Source: Pelagimonas sp050633425 (GTDB lineage Bacteria; Pseudomonadota; Alphaproteobacteria; Rhodobacterales; Rhodobacteraceae). Taken from it: 64,000 nucleotides of DNA. The notes beneath the pieces were generated by a model. The model saw only the letters and a list, made by a program, of their open reading frames with translations. It made no database searches and was not told where the DNA came from. A program made the position numbers and the translations under genes. Positions within the stretch are counted from its first letter, which is position 1. Every line of letters begins with the position of its first letter. Of this stretch, positions 1 through 9,292 are shown one piece after another. Location: contig NZ_JBOEGM010000012.1 in assembly GCF_050633425.1 (NCBI RefSeq), positions 318,104 to 382,103 of the forward strand. The letters run 5' to 3'.

Positions 1-455
1 AAATAAGGCCCAAATTCGGCGATCGCGACCTCGGACCGGCGGTCTGTTCCGCTCTCATCGTAGATCGTCAAACCACCGTCTTGCTGCCCAAGCACCAGCA
101 CTGTTTGCCCATTGGACATCAGCGCAATCGCAGGCCAAAGCGTCGGCACCAAGCTATCGGGTTCTTCCAACTCGGCAATCATGCCCGCGGCTTCAAGCCC
201 GGCCTTTAGCGCGACCTCATCATAGCTGTCATCGCATCCTGCTTCACGCACCAGCGCTTCCAGGATGTCATGTTGGCGCGCCTCGACACCCATTCGACTT
301 GCCAGCGTCAGGATCATGTCGGCACGCGATAGCGCTTTTTCTGAGTACCGGGATTTGCGGCCAAGACCGCCGCCTATCCCGTTTCCTGCAGGTACGGCGC
401 GCAGCATCGCGTCTTTGGCGCGATCTGCCATGCGGAGGATCTGAGGGGAGGTCAA
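1..455 (-). CDS. Type I secretion ABC transporter, N-terminal fragment
   Basis: Only about 150 codons are visible; the gene continues past the left edge. Residues 50-123 resemble the C39-peptidase-like domain at the front of type I exporter ATPases, ending in the strand-rich stretch PAIALMSNGQTVLVLG (residues 108-123). The only cysteine seen is Cys73 in AGCDDS, which is not in a DCG-like active-site motif, so the domain is probably the non-proteolytic form found in LapB/HlyB exporters. The TTG start at 455 overlaps the stop of the upstream TolC-like gene and has a GAAGGGG ribosome site 7 nt away; an ATG at 431 is the alternative. With the adhesin and TolC-like gene it completes a type I secretion locus. 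The membrane and ATPase domains are not visible, so the family call rests on this fragment plus context. Confidence 0.7.
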   Translation of the reverse strand, partial: MTSPQILRMADRAKDAMLRAVPAGNGIGGGLGRKSRYSEKALSRADMILTLASRMGVEARQHDILEALVREAGCDDSYDEVALKAGLEAAGMIAELEEPDSLVPTLWPAIALMSNGQTVLVLGQQDGGLTIYDESGTDRRSEVAIAEFGPY

Positions 456-1768
456 ATCTGCGCCCCTTCGGCCAGACCACCACGCAAACGAGCCAGTTCA
501 AGCTCAGCGCGGGCCGCTTTGTATTTCAGGTCAATCTCGCGGGCAAGCGCGACAATATAGGTCTCATACACACCAACTACATCCATTACTTGTCTTTGAC
601 CGCCATCATATTGCGCCTGGAACAGATCCAGGTTTTCTTTGGCCTGTTTCGAAAGCGTCGCGGCCTCAATGGCTTGGCGCCGAAACGCATCAAGCTGCCG
701 GGACTGAGCTGCGATGTCACGCGCAGCATCCTCTCGGGCTTCGACAACCCGGCGCGCGGCTGTTTCCTTGACCACTTCCAACGCTTCAAATTCCGCCATC
801 GTTCCAAGGCTGAACAGGGTATCCGTCGTGACTTCGACCCCCATAGACGTGGCGCTTTGGCCGCCAGATGCGTTGGCCGACAAGCCGGGCAAGTGACCGG
901 CACGGCTAATCTTGGCTTCGGCGATGGTGCGTTCCTGTTCACCTCGGGCCCGCAAAACGCCTAGGGCTTCGGCAGTGCTATCGGCCCGCAATCCGCCAAT
1001 TCCGCGCAAGTCATTCAAGTTGCGCGAAGACATGGCGTTGAGTTCGGCCATGGCGGTCACTGTTGCTTCTTGGGCTTCGCTTGAGCGCGCTCGCATGGAT
1101 GAAATCTTTTGCTTCAGCACGTTAAGGTCTGACATATCCGAAATGCCGCCATCAACACGCTGCTGCATGACCCATTCAAATTGGCTCATGTCTTGGATTT
1201 CAATCGCAAGTCGGCGGCTTTTGTCACGGTTGTGCTCAGCTTCAAGATACAGCGAAAGCGCTTCGTGCACCCGTTGATTGCCGTCCTCAACCAGCGTCAC
1301 CGCCGCAAGCTCAACATTGGCTTTGGCAAGGTCACGCTCGGCCTTTTTGCGACCATTGTCAAAAATGACCTGATTGATCACCAGATCAGCGACAAAATCG
1401 CCAAGCGAGTTCAAAGAGACCCGCGGTCCTATCGACGGTAGCCAATTATACTTGGCCGCCTGCTCACGCAGCCTTGCGACGCGCAGTTCAGCCTCGGCCA
1501 CCCGGGCGTCTGACGCGATCACCGCATCGGCAACGCGGCTATAAGGGGTCCCGGAAATCAAAACCGCCTGCCTACCCTGAAGCTCTCGGATAATCTCCGA
1601 GGCGTCCGAGGCGCGGACAACCGCCTTTTTGGGTTTGCTCGCCGGGGCACTGGCTTGTGGCTCAGCCCCCTTGAAGCGAGAGACAACGCCCTCACCCATA
1701 TCTTTCATGCATCCGGGCAGCATCGCGACAGCGATGATCAAGCCCAGGCTCCGCCTGCTCATACTCAT
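452..1768 (-). CDS. TolC-family outer membrane efflux lipoprotein of a type I secretion system
   Basis: The 438-residue protein has a lipoprotein signal with a lipobox LPGC ending at Cys20, then the alternating helical pattern of outer-membrane efflux proteins, with two structural halves rich in Ala, Glu and Arg coiled-coil segments. It would form the outer-membrane duct through which the adhesin encoded just upstream is exported. It lies between the adhesin (91 bp gap) and the ABC exporter (overlapping stop and start), all on the minus strand, as in LapA/BapA-type loci. The membrane-fusion protein would be expected beyond the left edge. Confidence 0.88.
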   Translation of the reverse strand: MSMSRRSLGLIIAVAMLPGCMKDMGEGVVSRFKGAEPQASAPASKPKKAVVRASDASEIIRELQGRQAVLISGTPYSRVADAVIASDARVAEAELRVARLREQAAKYNWLPSIGPRVSLNSLGDFVADLVINQVIFDNGRKKAERDLAKANVELAAVTLVEDGNQRVHEALSLYLEAEHNRDKSRRLAIEIQDMSQFEWVMQQRVDGGISDMSDLNVLKQKISSMRARSSEAQEATVTAMAELNAMSSRNLNDLRGIGGLRADSTAEALGVLRARGEQERTIAEAKISRAGHLPGLSANASGGQSATSMGVEVTTDTLFSLGTMAEFEALEVVKETAARRVVEAREDAARDIAAQSRQLDAFRRQAIEAATLSKQAKENLDLFQAQYDGGQRQVMDVVGVYETYIVALAREIDLKYKAARAELELARLRGGLAEGAQI

Positions 1769-1820
1769 GGTCGTGCCCCCGTATCGGCGCGATTATAGTT
1801 ATAATTTTTTCGGGATCTGG

Positions 1821-1839
1821 GGCCCGGTTCAGCCGGGCC
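1821..1839 (-). terminator. Hairpin between adhesin and tolC-like genes
   Basis: A perfect 7-bp stem GGCCCGG/CCGGGCC with a 5-nt loop lies 21 nt after the adhesin stop. It is not directly followed by a T tract on the minus strand, so it may only attenuate readthrough or stabilise the adhesin mRNA end rather than terminate fully. Confidence 0.4.
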
Positions 1840-1859
1840 TCCAGACGTTTTACTGGTAC

Positions 1860-4800
1860 TTAAACGACGCCAGTCGACACATTGGTGATGTCGTCGTCAA
1901 TCAACAGAGTTGCATCCCCCAGGGTGAAGACATTGTATGTCTCGCCGCCTTCGGTATGCGTGCCAGAGGCCTGCGCCCCGGTGATCGTCACGCTGTCATC
2001 AACCCCACCATGCACCACAAGGGTATCGGTGTTGGAGGACAGAGCTGTTAGTTGATCTTCGGTGATCGTCAGGTGGCTGTCTTCGGCAAACTGCAGATCA
2101 ATCGTTTCAATGTTGAAGCTCGACAATGTCGAGGCCAAGGCATCGGTCATCGTCACTTCGGACGTCGCCAGATCATCGGTCACCAGATATGAGCTCGACA
2201 CGTTGCCAGCGGCATCTGTCGAAGTCAGAACCAGTTGCGACCCATCCGGCACAGCGTCTGCAAAGCTGTGGAAGGTCAAATCCAACGCATCCACATCGAC
2301 CTGGCTTTCCAAGGCAACATCGACAACTGTCGGCGCGGCTCCTTCGGCCCCAAGAACACGTCCGATTTCAACGTCATTTTCGCTGATCTCGGTTCGGATC
2401 TGATCGACGCCTTCGTGGTTCCGGCCATAGCCTTCCCACGCCAATTCATTTGGCGCTTCGGTGTCAACATTGATCGTTTCGGTCACGGAGCGTGTGTTGC
2501 CAGCTGGGTCAGTCGCGTCGATTGTCGCGGTCTGAGGACCAGTGCCGGGGAGGATTGAACTCGGTGGAATATCCACAGTCCAATTGCCGCTCGCGTCAAC
2601 GGTGGCTGTATGCTGGACACCGCCAAAGGTGACAATAACGGAAGACCCGATTTCGACCTGACCCGACATTGCAAACCCTTGCGCGGCTTCTGCGGCATTG
2701 ACCACATCATCGCTTGTGGTTGGCGCTGCGGACACGTCCAAGGTGTTAACAACAGTGTCGATGTCAAAGCTTGTGGTGGTCTCGTCGGTGTTGCCCGCCG
2801 CGTCTGTTGTTTTGATCAGCGCGGTTTGGTCGGCGTGCTCGCCTGCCGGAATTTCGCTGGCAGTGAAATCAACGCTCCAATTGCCGCTTGAATCAACGGT
2901 TGCGACGCGGCTCACGCCGTTAAACACCACAGTTACCGAACCGCCGGGCTCGGTTGTACCCGCCAAAGAAAAGCCGTTAGATGCTTCGTCGGCATTGATG
3001 ACATTGTCGCCTTCAACCGGGTTCACACTCACGCCAAAGTTCAGAACTTCGGTATCAACCTCAACGCTATCTGTCCGTGTCAGCGTGTTGCCAGCGCTGT
3101 CGGTGATTGTCGCTGTGATGTCAGCCGTATATGTGCCTGCCGCAATTTCGCTGGCTGCGAAGGGAGCGGTCCAGATGCCGCTGGCATCGGTTTGCACCGT
3201 GTGAGTAACACCGTTCATGGTCACATCAACCGATTGGAATGGTGTTGATGTCCCAGTCAGGACAACACCGTCCGATGCTTCGGCAAAGTTCACCAGATCA
3301 TCGCCTTCGACAGGAGCCGGGGAGATGGTCAAAAGACCCGCATCGGTATCCAGACGAACTTGTTGAGTGATCGTGTCAGAGTTGCCAGCCAGATCGGTCG
3401 ACACGGCGGTCATGGTCACGGTCTGCTCGCCGCTTGGCAATTGTGCTGCGGTAAAGGTCGCCGACCAGCTGCCATTTGCGGCAACTGTCGCCGGAACTGT
3501 CACACCACCCAAGGTCACCTGAACGGTGCCGCCTGGTTCTGTTGTGCCGGTCATGGTCAGCCCTTGTGAGGCTTCTTGGGCGTTGATCACACCATCTGCA
3601 CCGCCAGGTGTTGAGGTGAAGTCAAAGTTGCGCACCAAAGTATCGACATCCACTGCGCCCGTCGCGGTCGCTGTGTTGCCTGCCATATCCGTCGCAACCG
3701 CAGTTACGTCCAACGTGGTCTCGCCTGTTGGAATGTCCGAAGCTGCAAAGTTTGCGGTCCAGCTGCCATTTGCGCCAACCACAGCCGAGTGGGTAACCCC
3801 GCCCATAGTGACTTGCACCGACGCGCCAGGCTCGGCCTGACCTGTCAGAACAACGCCATCTGCATGCTCAGCCGCGTTAACAACACCGTCGCCTTCGACG
3901 TTGTCTGTAACCACAGACACGTTGGTTTCGGTGTCGATGTTGATCGAGCCAGAAGCCGTTGCCACGTTGCCCGCCGCGTCTGTTGAAACAGCCGTCACGT
4001 CCAGAGTTGTGGTCCCCGTTGGCACATTGGCCGCAGGGATTGTCACGCTCCAACCGCCAGATGCATCTACAACCGTGTTGAGAACCGTACCGCCTACGGT
4101 CACGGCGATGGCTGCGCCAGCCTCACCAACACCGTTCAGAACAACGCCATCAGCGCGTTCAACTGCGTTGACGGTCCCGTCACCTTCAACACTTCCAGTC
4201 GCAATCGCGACGTCGTTTTGCGTGTCGATATTGATGCCACCAGACGCGGTCGAAATGTTACCGGCCAAATCGGTCGATGTCACAGACACGTCCGCGACGG
4301 TTGTCCCGGCAGGCAAGAAGCCCGCACCAATATCAACCGACCAAGACCCGTCATCGCCAACTGTTGTTGTCCAGGTGTTGCCGTCAATTGCGACTTCAAT
4401 CGAAGCCCCGGCTTCGCCCGTACCGCCAACTGTCACCGTGCCGCCATGCTCAACAGCATTCACAGTGCCGTCAATCGCGACACTGGATGTGTCCACGGTC
4501 ACGCCGGCTTCGGTGTCGACATTAAACGAATGCGACATGGTCACAACGTTGCCTGACAGATCGGTGGAAACGATTTGAGCAGTGGTGCTGTAGGTGCCTT
4601 CGGCCAGCATTGTGCTATCGAACGTCACGCTCCAATTGCCATCGCCATCGGCGGTGACCGTCTGGGTTTGACCTTCGATTGTTACGTCAATGGAAGAACC
4701 AGCTTGGCTGGTGCCCGTCAGGGTGACACCGGCGGCATAGTCGCCAGCGTTGATCAAATCGTCGCCAGTCAAAGGACCATTGGTCAACGTGATTTCGTTG

Positions 4801-5942
4801 ATGGTATCGATTTGAATTTGTTCATTAATGACGGTCGAGTTACCAAAACCATCCATTGCCGTGATCACAACATCCTGTGTGTATTCACCTGCAGGCAGAA
4901 CCAATCCGTCAAACGTAAAGGTCCATGTCCCTTCGTCACCAACGGTTACCGTCTCGGTGTATTCGCCGATTGTGACGGTCAACGTTGACCCTGCTTCCGC
5001 AGTTCCCGAAAGCTCAACGCCGTCGGAATGATCTTCACCGTTAAACAGATCGCCAAGCGATACAGTCCCCTCGGTGACTTCAAGAGCCGGAGGCGTGGTG
5101 TCGATTTCAAACGAAGGACCATCCAAATCGGTGACGTCCCCATTTGGGTTTGTCACAGAAACTGGAATATCGGTATAGACGCCGTCGTCGGGGAAATCTT
5201 CGCCCTCAAACACAGCTTCCCAAGTGCCATCGTCATCAATTTCGGTGGTGACCACTTCATCGCCGATCGTGACAACCACGTCCGATCCAGGTTCGCCTGT
5301 CCCCGTGATTGTGATCGATGGATCGTCGCCGCCGCCAATGTCAAAGCTGCCATCTGGATCGTCAACAGTCGGAACAATCGGACCGCTTCCGCCGCCTCCA
5401 TCTCCGCCACCGCCAACAGCACCAACCAAAGCTGCCGCGCCCAGACCAGCGGCTCCAAGGCCACCCATTCCAACGCCCGCTGCGCCGAGCAAACCTGCGC
5501 CAAGCATAGACACTTCTTCGCCGTCGGGATCATATGGCAAGGTGCCATCCAGCGCGACCTGAGGATCATCGACAAAGATCAACTCATCGGTCGGGCTCCA
5601 TTTGCCCCATGTCTCTGTCGGACCATATTGCGCAAATAATGCGCCGCCGTCCGCTTCGACAAAACTCACTTGGTTCAGTTCACCGCCTGAACTCAGGAAC
5701 AGCCTGCTTTCGGCACCATCGTCCGAAAAATACCCCTCAAGAACGATAACCCGGCCATCGGCCAAGGTGATCAACAGATCATCTGCAGCGCGGTCATACC
5801 CGCGCAGCTCAGATCTACTTAAGTTAAGGGAAATGTCCTGCCCGCCTTGGGCGTTGACAAGGAAATCCTCATCTCCACCACCAACAGAACCACGCTCAAT
5901 CGCACCCGAACGGGTACGCACCACGAAATCGATCGCGCTCAT
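1860..5942 (-). CDS. Large secreted Ig-like-repeat adhesin (BapA/LapA type)
   Basis: The protein has 1360 residues. Residues 1-130 resemble the BapA prefix domain that opens many biofilm adhesins. Residues 145-188 form a Gly/Ala-rich hinge (GLGAAGLGAAALVGAVGG). Ten tandem Ig-like modules of about 97 residues follow (roughly 191-1165), each with a G-T-x-E-x-G-x-x-V-x-V-T core, a W near the middle and a D-x-A-G-N motif, and ending in I-D-T. The last 195 residues contain a segment rich in acidic and small residues (VHGGVDDSVTITG) that fits a C-terminal type I secretion signal. There is no N-terminal signal peptide and there are no GGxGxD repeats. The tolC-like and ABC genes follow directly, so it is probably their substrate and a cell-surface or biofilm protein. 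No LapD/LapG homologue is visible here. Confidence 0.85.
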   Translation of the reverse strand: MSAIDFVVRTRSGAIERGSVGGGDEDFLVNAQGGQDISLNLSRSELRGYDRAADDLLITLADGRVIVLEGYFSDDGAESRLFLSSGGELNQVSFVEADGGALFAQYGPTETWGKWSPTDELIFVDDPQVALDGTLPYDPDGEEVSMLGAGLLGAAGVGMGGLGAAGLGAAALVGAVGGGGDGGGGSGPIVPTVDDPDGSFDIGGGDDPSITITGTGEPGSDVVVTIGDEVVTTEIDDDGTWEAVFEGEDFPDDGVYTDIPVSVTNPNGDVTDLDGPSFEIDTTPPALEVTEGTVSLGDLFNGEDHSDGVELSGTAEAGSTLTVTIGEYTETVTVGDEGTWTFTFDGLVLPAGEYTQDVVITAMDGFGNSTVINEQIQIDTINEITLTNGPLTGDDLINAGDYAAGVTLTGTSQAGSSIDVTIEGQTQTVTADGDGNWSVTFDSTMLAEGTYSTTAQIVSTDLSGNVVTMSHSFNVDTEAGVTVDTSSVAIDGTVNAVEHGGTVTVGGTGEAGASIEVAIDGNTWTTTVGDDGSWSVDIGAGFLPAGTTVADVSVTSTDLAGNISTASGGINIDTQNDVAIATGSVEGDGTVNAVERADGVVLNGVGEAGAAIAVTVGGTVLNTVVDASGGWSVTIPAANVPTGTTTLDVTAVSTDAAGNVATASGSINIDTETNVSVVTDNVEGDGVVNAAEHADGVVLTGQAEPGASVQVTMGGVTHSAVVGANGSWTANFAASDIPTGETTLDVTAVATDMAGNTATATGAVDVDTLVRNFDFTSTPGGADGVINAQEASQGLTMTGTTEPGGTVQVTLGGVTVPATVAANGSWSATFTAAQLPSGEQTVTMTAVSTDLAGNSDTITQQVRLDTDAGLLTISPAPVEGDDLVNFAEASDGVVLTGTSTPFQSVDVTMNGVTHTVQTDASGIWTAPFAASEIAAGTYTADITATITDSAGNTLTRTDSVEVDTEVLNFGVSVNPVEGDNVINADEASNGFSLAGTTEPGGSVTVVFNGVSRVATVDSSGNWSVDFTASEIPAGEHADQTALIKTTDAAGNTDETTTSFDIDTVVNTLDVSAAPTTSDDVVNAAEAAQGFAMSGQVEIGSSVIVTFGGVQHTATVDASGNWTVDIPPSSILPGTGPQTATIDATDPAGNTRSVTETINVDTEAPNELAWEGYGRNHEGVDQIRTEISENDVEIGRVLGAEGAAPTVVDVALESQVDVDALDLTFHSFADAVPDGSQLVLTSTDAAGNVSSSYLVTDDLATSEVTMTDALASTLSSFNIETIDLQFAEDSHLTITEDQLTALSSNTDTLVVHGGVDDSVTITGAQASGTHTEGGETYNVFTLGDATLLIDDDITNVSTGVV
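2450..5372 (-). repeat. Ten tandem ~290-bp Ig-like domain repeats inside the adhesin gene
   Basis: Ten successive modules of about 97 codons share the same order of motifs (E-x-G-D-x-x-V-N-A, G-V-x-L-x-G, G-x-x-V-x-V-T, W, D-x-A-G-N, D-T). The middle modules (about 4-9) are most alike and the first and last diverge, as expected if the array grows by internal duplication. Confidence 0.85.
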
Positions 5943-6133
5943 GATAACACCGCTTTACCTCTGTGTGGCCGGTTTTTTTTGTGGCCACTTATTTTGCTCT
6001 GCCCCGCTTTTAACGCAATTTCGTGAAACGCGCTAGACGGAATATTGGAGAGGTAGCAAAATCTTGGGGTTAAGCAACGAATCAGCACGAATTAGGCCAC
6101 AAATTGTGGCAAAAAGGCGGCATCTTCCTTATC

Positions 6134-7225
6134 TCAAAGGTTAATAACTGCCCCGGTCGTTGCCGATTTTTGCGCTGCGTGCCCGATACGAACAGCCCAA
6201 GCCCCATCATCAAGGGTCACTTCAACAGGTTTTTCACCACGCACCACCGCGAGAAAATTCTGGTGCTGATAAAATGTTGACCCGTTGTGATCGCCCGCCT
6301 CGAGCAACGCTTCCTCAACAGGAATATCAAGCGAGACCGGCCCTTTGGGGGCACGTGGGCTTACGATGACTTGTGACGTAGGTGGCGCGCCTAAATCTTC
6401 AGGCCAAAACCGCCCCGGACCCGGCACCAAGGCTTCAATTTTGCCCTGGGGGCCTACGGCAGACAGCTCTTCTTGAAAGCGTGATCCATCAGCGAACATG
6501 CACAGTTCAAGCATCGCGCGCGCGCCGTTCGCAAAATCTACGATGACATAGCCATTGTCCCAAATATCAGGAGCCTGGCCATCATAGGATTCATCCAGAT
6601 GGTTCACCGACTGCCCAGCGCTCGCCATCACTCGTACCGGATCAGATCCAAGCGCCACACGCATCAAATCAAAGAAGTGACAGCATTTTTCAACAAGCGT
6701 CCCGCCCGTTTTGACATTAAAGCGGTTCCAATCACCCACTTTGGGCAAGAAGGGAAAGCGATGTTCACGGATGGTGAGCATCTTCACCCCGCCTGTTGCG
6801 CCCTGGAGTTCCTGCAGAAACTTGGCCACCGGCGGCATATACCGGTATTCCATCGCAACCCAGATCGGCGCAGGGTACTTATCCTTGATCGCCTCGATCC
6901 GCTCTGCGTCTTTAGGGTCCGTATATAATGGCTTCTCCATCAAGAGCGGCAACGGCCGGGTCAGCGCGATTTCTTCGAGCTGCTCAACATGAAGGTAGTT
7001 GGGGCTAACAACCAACAAACAATCTAGGGTCTCATCCGCCAGCAGCTCCTGAACGGTTCCGTAGAACACAGCCTCAGGCGCGGTCGCCTTGGACTTAGCG
7101 GCCATGCCCGCATCCGGCTCAAAAATAGCATGCACCCGCGCGCCATCAAGCAGCGCGATATTGCGCAAATGTTCCTGCCCCATCATGCCGCAGCCAATGA
7201 CACCGTAGTTGATGATCTTAGTCAT
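6134..7225 (-). CDS. Gfo/Idh/MocA family NAD(P)-dependent oxidoreductase
   Basis: The 363-residue protein starts with a Rossmann motif GVIGCGMMG at residues 8-16. It has the family's E-K-P motif (MEKPLYTD, about residue 95) where the catalytic lysine sits, and a C-terminal mixed alpha/beta domain for substrate binding. Such enzymes oxidise or reduce hydroxyl groups of sugars, inositols or similar polyols; the substrate cannot be read from sequence. It lies 13 bp downstream of the GntR-family regulator gene on the same strand and is probably co-transcribed with it. The monooxygenase cluster starting at 8026 on the other strand is likely part of the same regulated unit. Confidence 0.88.
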   Translation of the reverse strand: MTKIINYGVIGCGMMGQEHLRNIALLDGARVHAIFEPDAGMAAKSKATAPEAVFYGTVQELLADETLDCLLVVSPNYLHVEQLEEIALTRPLPLLMEKPLYTDPKDAERIEAIKDKYPAPIWVAMEYRYMPPVAKFLQELQGATGGVKMLTIREHRFPFLPKVGDWNRFNVKTGGTLVEKCCHFFDLMRVALGSDPVRVMASAGQSVNHLDESYDGQAPDIWDNGYVIVDFANGARAMLELCMFADGSRFQEELSAVGPQGKIEALVPGPGRFWPEDLGAPPTSQVIVSPRAPKGPVSLDIPVEEALLEAGDHNGSTFYQHQNFLAVVRGEKPVEVTLDDGAWAVRIGHAAQKSATTGAVINL

Positions 7226-7238
7226 AGTTATCCCAGTC

Positions 7239-7955
7239 TTATTTCAGTCGCGACACGTAGGTGGCCACGTTTGTATCTATCCAGCCGCGCGAAACTTCGG
7301 CGCGGTTTCCGTCCGTTGCAAGGCTGACACGGGTCGCCAACACCGTCGGCGTCCCCGCCGCAAGCCCATATTCTGGTGGGGTCCAGTCCGGCACAGCCGC
7401 GACCGTAAACCGATCTTCCGCCGATGTAATCCAGAGACCAAGCTTTTCGCGATAGTACAGGTAGAGCGATTCAGACAAATCTGACGCTGTTACCTCATCA
7501 GCATAAGCCGCATCCAACCAAATTTCCTCGACCACCGCTGGTTTGCCATTCAGGCGACGCAACCTTCGAATCCGATGCGCCTCGTCGCTCTCTCCGAATG
7601 CGGGCAAGTCATCTGGTTTGATCACTCGATCAACCGACAGCAATTCCGCCGTTGGCAAACCGCCCCCCTCAAGCAGCTCTACCCGAAAGAAGGTGTAGAC
7701 AGATTGCACATCACTTTGGCGGCGCACATAGTTCCCCGACCCTTGAATGCGTTCAAGCATGCCCTTTTTTGTCAGGTCAGCCAAAGACTTGCGCAATGTC
7801 CCGACAGAAGTTCCAAGCTGCAAAGCATAGTCGCGTTCGGGCGGCAATCGTTCGCCTTCGGCCAGGCGACCAGCATTGATTTCTCGGATCAGCATTTCGC
7901 TAATCTGCAGGTAAAGCGGCAGGGAATGGCGGTCTCTCATCGTCTCAAATTCCAA
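7239..7955 (-). CDS. GntR-family transcriptional regulator with UTRA ligand domain
   Basis: The 238-residue protein has a winged helix-turn-helix at residues 8-75 (LPPERDYALQLGTSVGTLRKS, then the wing RIQGSGNYV). A UTRA effector-binding domain fills the rest (RIRRLRRLNGKPAVVEEIWLD and the central SLYLYYREKLG). This HutC-type arrangement senses small metabolites. The gene is divergent from the monooxygenase gene at 8026 with a 70 bp gap and sits directly upstream of the Gfo/Idh/MocA gene. It therefore probably controls both directions. Confidence 0.88.
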   Translation of the reverse strand: MEFETMRDRHSLPLYLQISEMLIREINAGRLAEGERLPPERDYALQLGTSVGTLRKSLADLTKKGMLERIQGSGNYVRRQSDVQSVYTFFRVELLEGGGLPTAELLSVDRVIKPDDLPAFGESDEAHRIRRLRRLNGKPAVVEEIWLDAAYADEVTASDLSESLYLYYREKLGLWITSAEDRFTVAAVPDWTPPEYGLAAGTPTVLATRVSLATDGNRAEVSRGWIDTNVATYVSRLK

Positions 7956-8013
7956 AATTGATCCACCATTGATTTACCCAATATCGAGTGCTACGCAAGT
8001 GAAAATGCATGGG

Positions 8014-8023
8014 AGGTGCACCT
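8014..8023. promoter_or_regulatory. Perfect 10-bp palindrome overlapping the ribosome site of the LLM monooxygenase gene
   Basis: AGGTGCACCT lies 2 nt before the ATG at 8026 and includes the GGGAGGTG ribosome-binding sequence. It lies in the 70-bp divergent gap with the GntR regulator, so it could be an operator half or an RNA hairpin hiding the ribosome site. It may also be chance. Confidence 0.25.
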
Positions 8024-8025
8024 AA

Positions 8026-9180
8026 ATGACAATCGTACCCATTACGTCGCGCGACCTGGACGCAGTCGAAGTTTCCTGGTTCGCCGCGCTTTGCTCAGAC
8101 GACTACGAATTCCTTGGTGTGCCGGATGGCAAACTGCGGTCAAGTTGGTCACATTGTTCAAACCTCGTCAAAGAAGCCGAGGCACAAGGATTTCGCAACA
8201 TCCTGTGCCCGTCGTCTTATCAAGTTGGTCAGGACACGCTCAGCTTTGTCGCCGGTTGCGCACCGATCACCGACAAGATCAACATGCTGGCTGCAGTCCG
8301 TTGCGGTGAGATGCAGCCGATCATGCTAGCCCGGACCATCGCGACTCTTGATCACATGCTGGAGGGCCGCCTGACCGTCAACATCATTTCCTCGGATTTC
8401 CCCGGTGAAAAGGACGAGAGCAAATTTCGCTATCAACGGTCACGCGAAGTGGTCGAAATTCTGAAAAAGGCCTGGACGCAGGACAAGATCGTTCATCAGG
8501 GCCAAGTATACAACTTCTCTGACTTGGGCATTGATCCTGTTGTGCCATACCAAACAGGTGGACCGCTGCTGTATTTCGGCGGTTATAGCCCCGACGCGCT
8601 CGATCTTTGTGGTGAGCATTGTGACGTCTACCTGATGTGGCCGGAACCCAAAGAACAGCTCGCCGAGCGTATGAAAGCCGTAAATGCCGTGGCTGAAAAA
8701 TTCGGCCGCACCTTGGATTACGGTCTGCGGGTCCATTGCATCGTTCGTGACACCGAAGCCGAAGCCCGCGAATACGCCCAGCATATCATGTCGAAACTGG
8801 ACGATGACACGGGCACAGAAATCCGGGATCGCGCATTGGATTCCACCTCTCTTGGTGTGTCGCATCAGGCCAAAAACCGGGATCTGGCCGACATGGAGGG
8901 CTTTGTTGAGCCAAACCTGTGGACAGGTATTGGACGGGCGCGTTCTGGCTGTGGTGCCGCTTTGGTAGGGTCAACCGATCAAGTTTTGAGCAAGCTGGAA
9001 GACTATCAGAGGATGGGCATGCGTGCCTTTATCTTGTCGGGCTATCCTCACATGGCTGAATGCAAGCATTTTGGTCAAAAGGTGCTGCCACAAATGAAAA
9101 CCTGCTCGCTGCCACATGCCTATGGTCGCGTCCCAAGTGACGCGCCGCACACACCTCTGGCGGCCGGCATGCGCCGCTAA
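8026..9180 (+). CDS. LLM-class FMN-dependent monooxygenase (alkanesulfonate monooxygenase-like)
   Basis: The 384-residue protein has the bacterial luciferase-like barrel typical of SsuD relatives: a segment LAAVRCGEMQPIMLARTIATLDHMLEGRLTVNI split over strands 4-5, then the insert SSDFPGEKDESKFRYQRSREV and a central LLYFGGYSPDALDL. These enzymes use FMNH2 and O2 to cleave C-S or C-N bonds or oxidise ketones. The likely FMNH2 supplier is the flavin reductase at 10206, two genes downstream on the same strand. A strong ribosome site GGGAGGTG precedes the ATG. The substrate is unknown; a sulfonate or sugar derivative would fit the neighbouring GntR and Gfo/Idh/MocA genes. Confidence 0.85.
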   Translation: MTIVPITSRDLDAVEVSWFAALCSDDYEFLGVPDGKLRSSWSHCSNLVKEAEAQGFRNILCPSSYQVGQDTLSFVAGCAPITDKINMLAAVRCGEMQPIMLARTIATLDHMLEGRLTVNIISSDFPGEKDESKFRYQRSREVVEILKKAWTQDKIVHQGQVYNFSDLGIDPVVPYQTGGPLLYFGGYSPDALDLCGEHCDVYLMWPEPKEQLAERMKAVNAVAEKFGRTLDYGLRVHCIVRDTEAEAREYAQHIMSKLDDDTGTEIRDRALDSTSLGVSHQAKNRDLADMEGFVEPNLWTGIGRARSGCGAALVGSTDQVLSKLEDYQRMGMRAFILSGYPHMAECKHFGQKVLPQMKTCSLPHAYGRVPSDAPHTPLAAGMRR

Positions 9181-9292
9181 ACACACACCGGCATCGCGCC
9201 CTGTTGTACCCAGCAGGGCAAAGCGATATCGGGCATATACGTTTCGAAGAAACACGACCAATGACTGCCGCTTTGGCATGACGGAGACCAAA

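Noticed and set aside
3901..4578. 225-codon open frame on the plus strand inside the adhesin gene
   Set aside because: It runs antisense to the repeated adhesin coding sequence and is made of Thr/Val/Ser runs that result from the complement of the Ig repeats. No ribosome site or family likeness is seen.
2450..5372. Periodic repeats that might suggest a CRISPR-like or satellite array
   Set aside because: The period of about 290 bp and the perfect open frame fit protein domain repeats, not short direct repeats with unique spacers.
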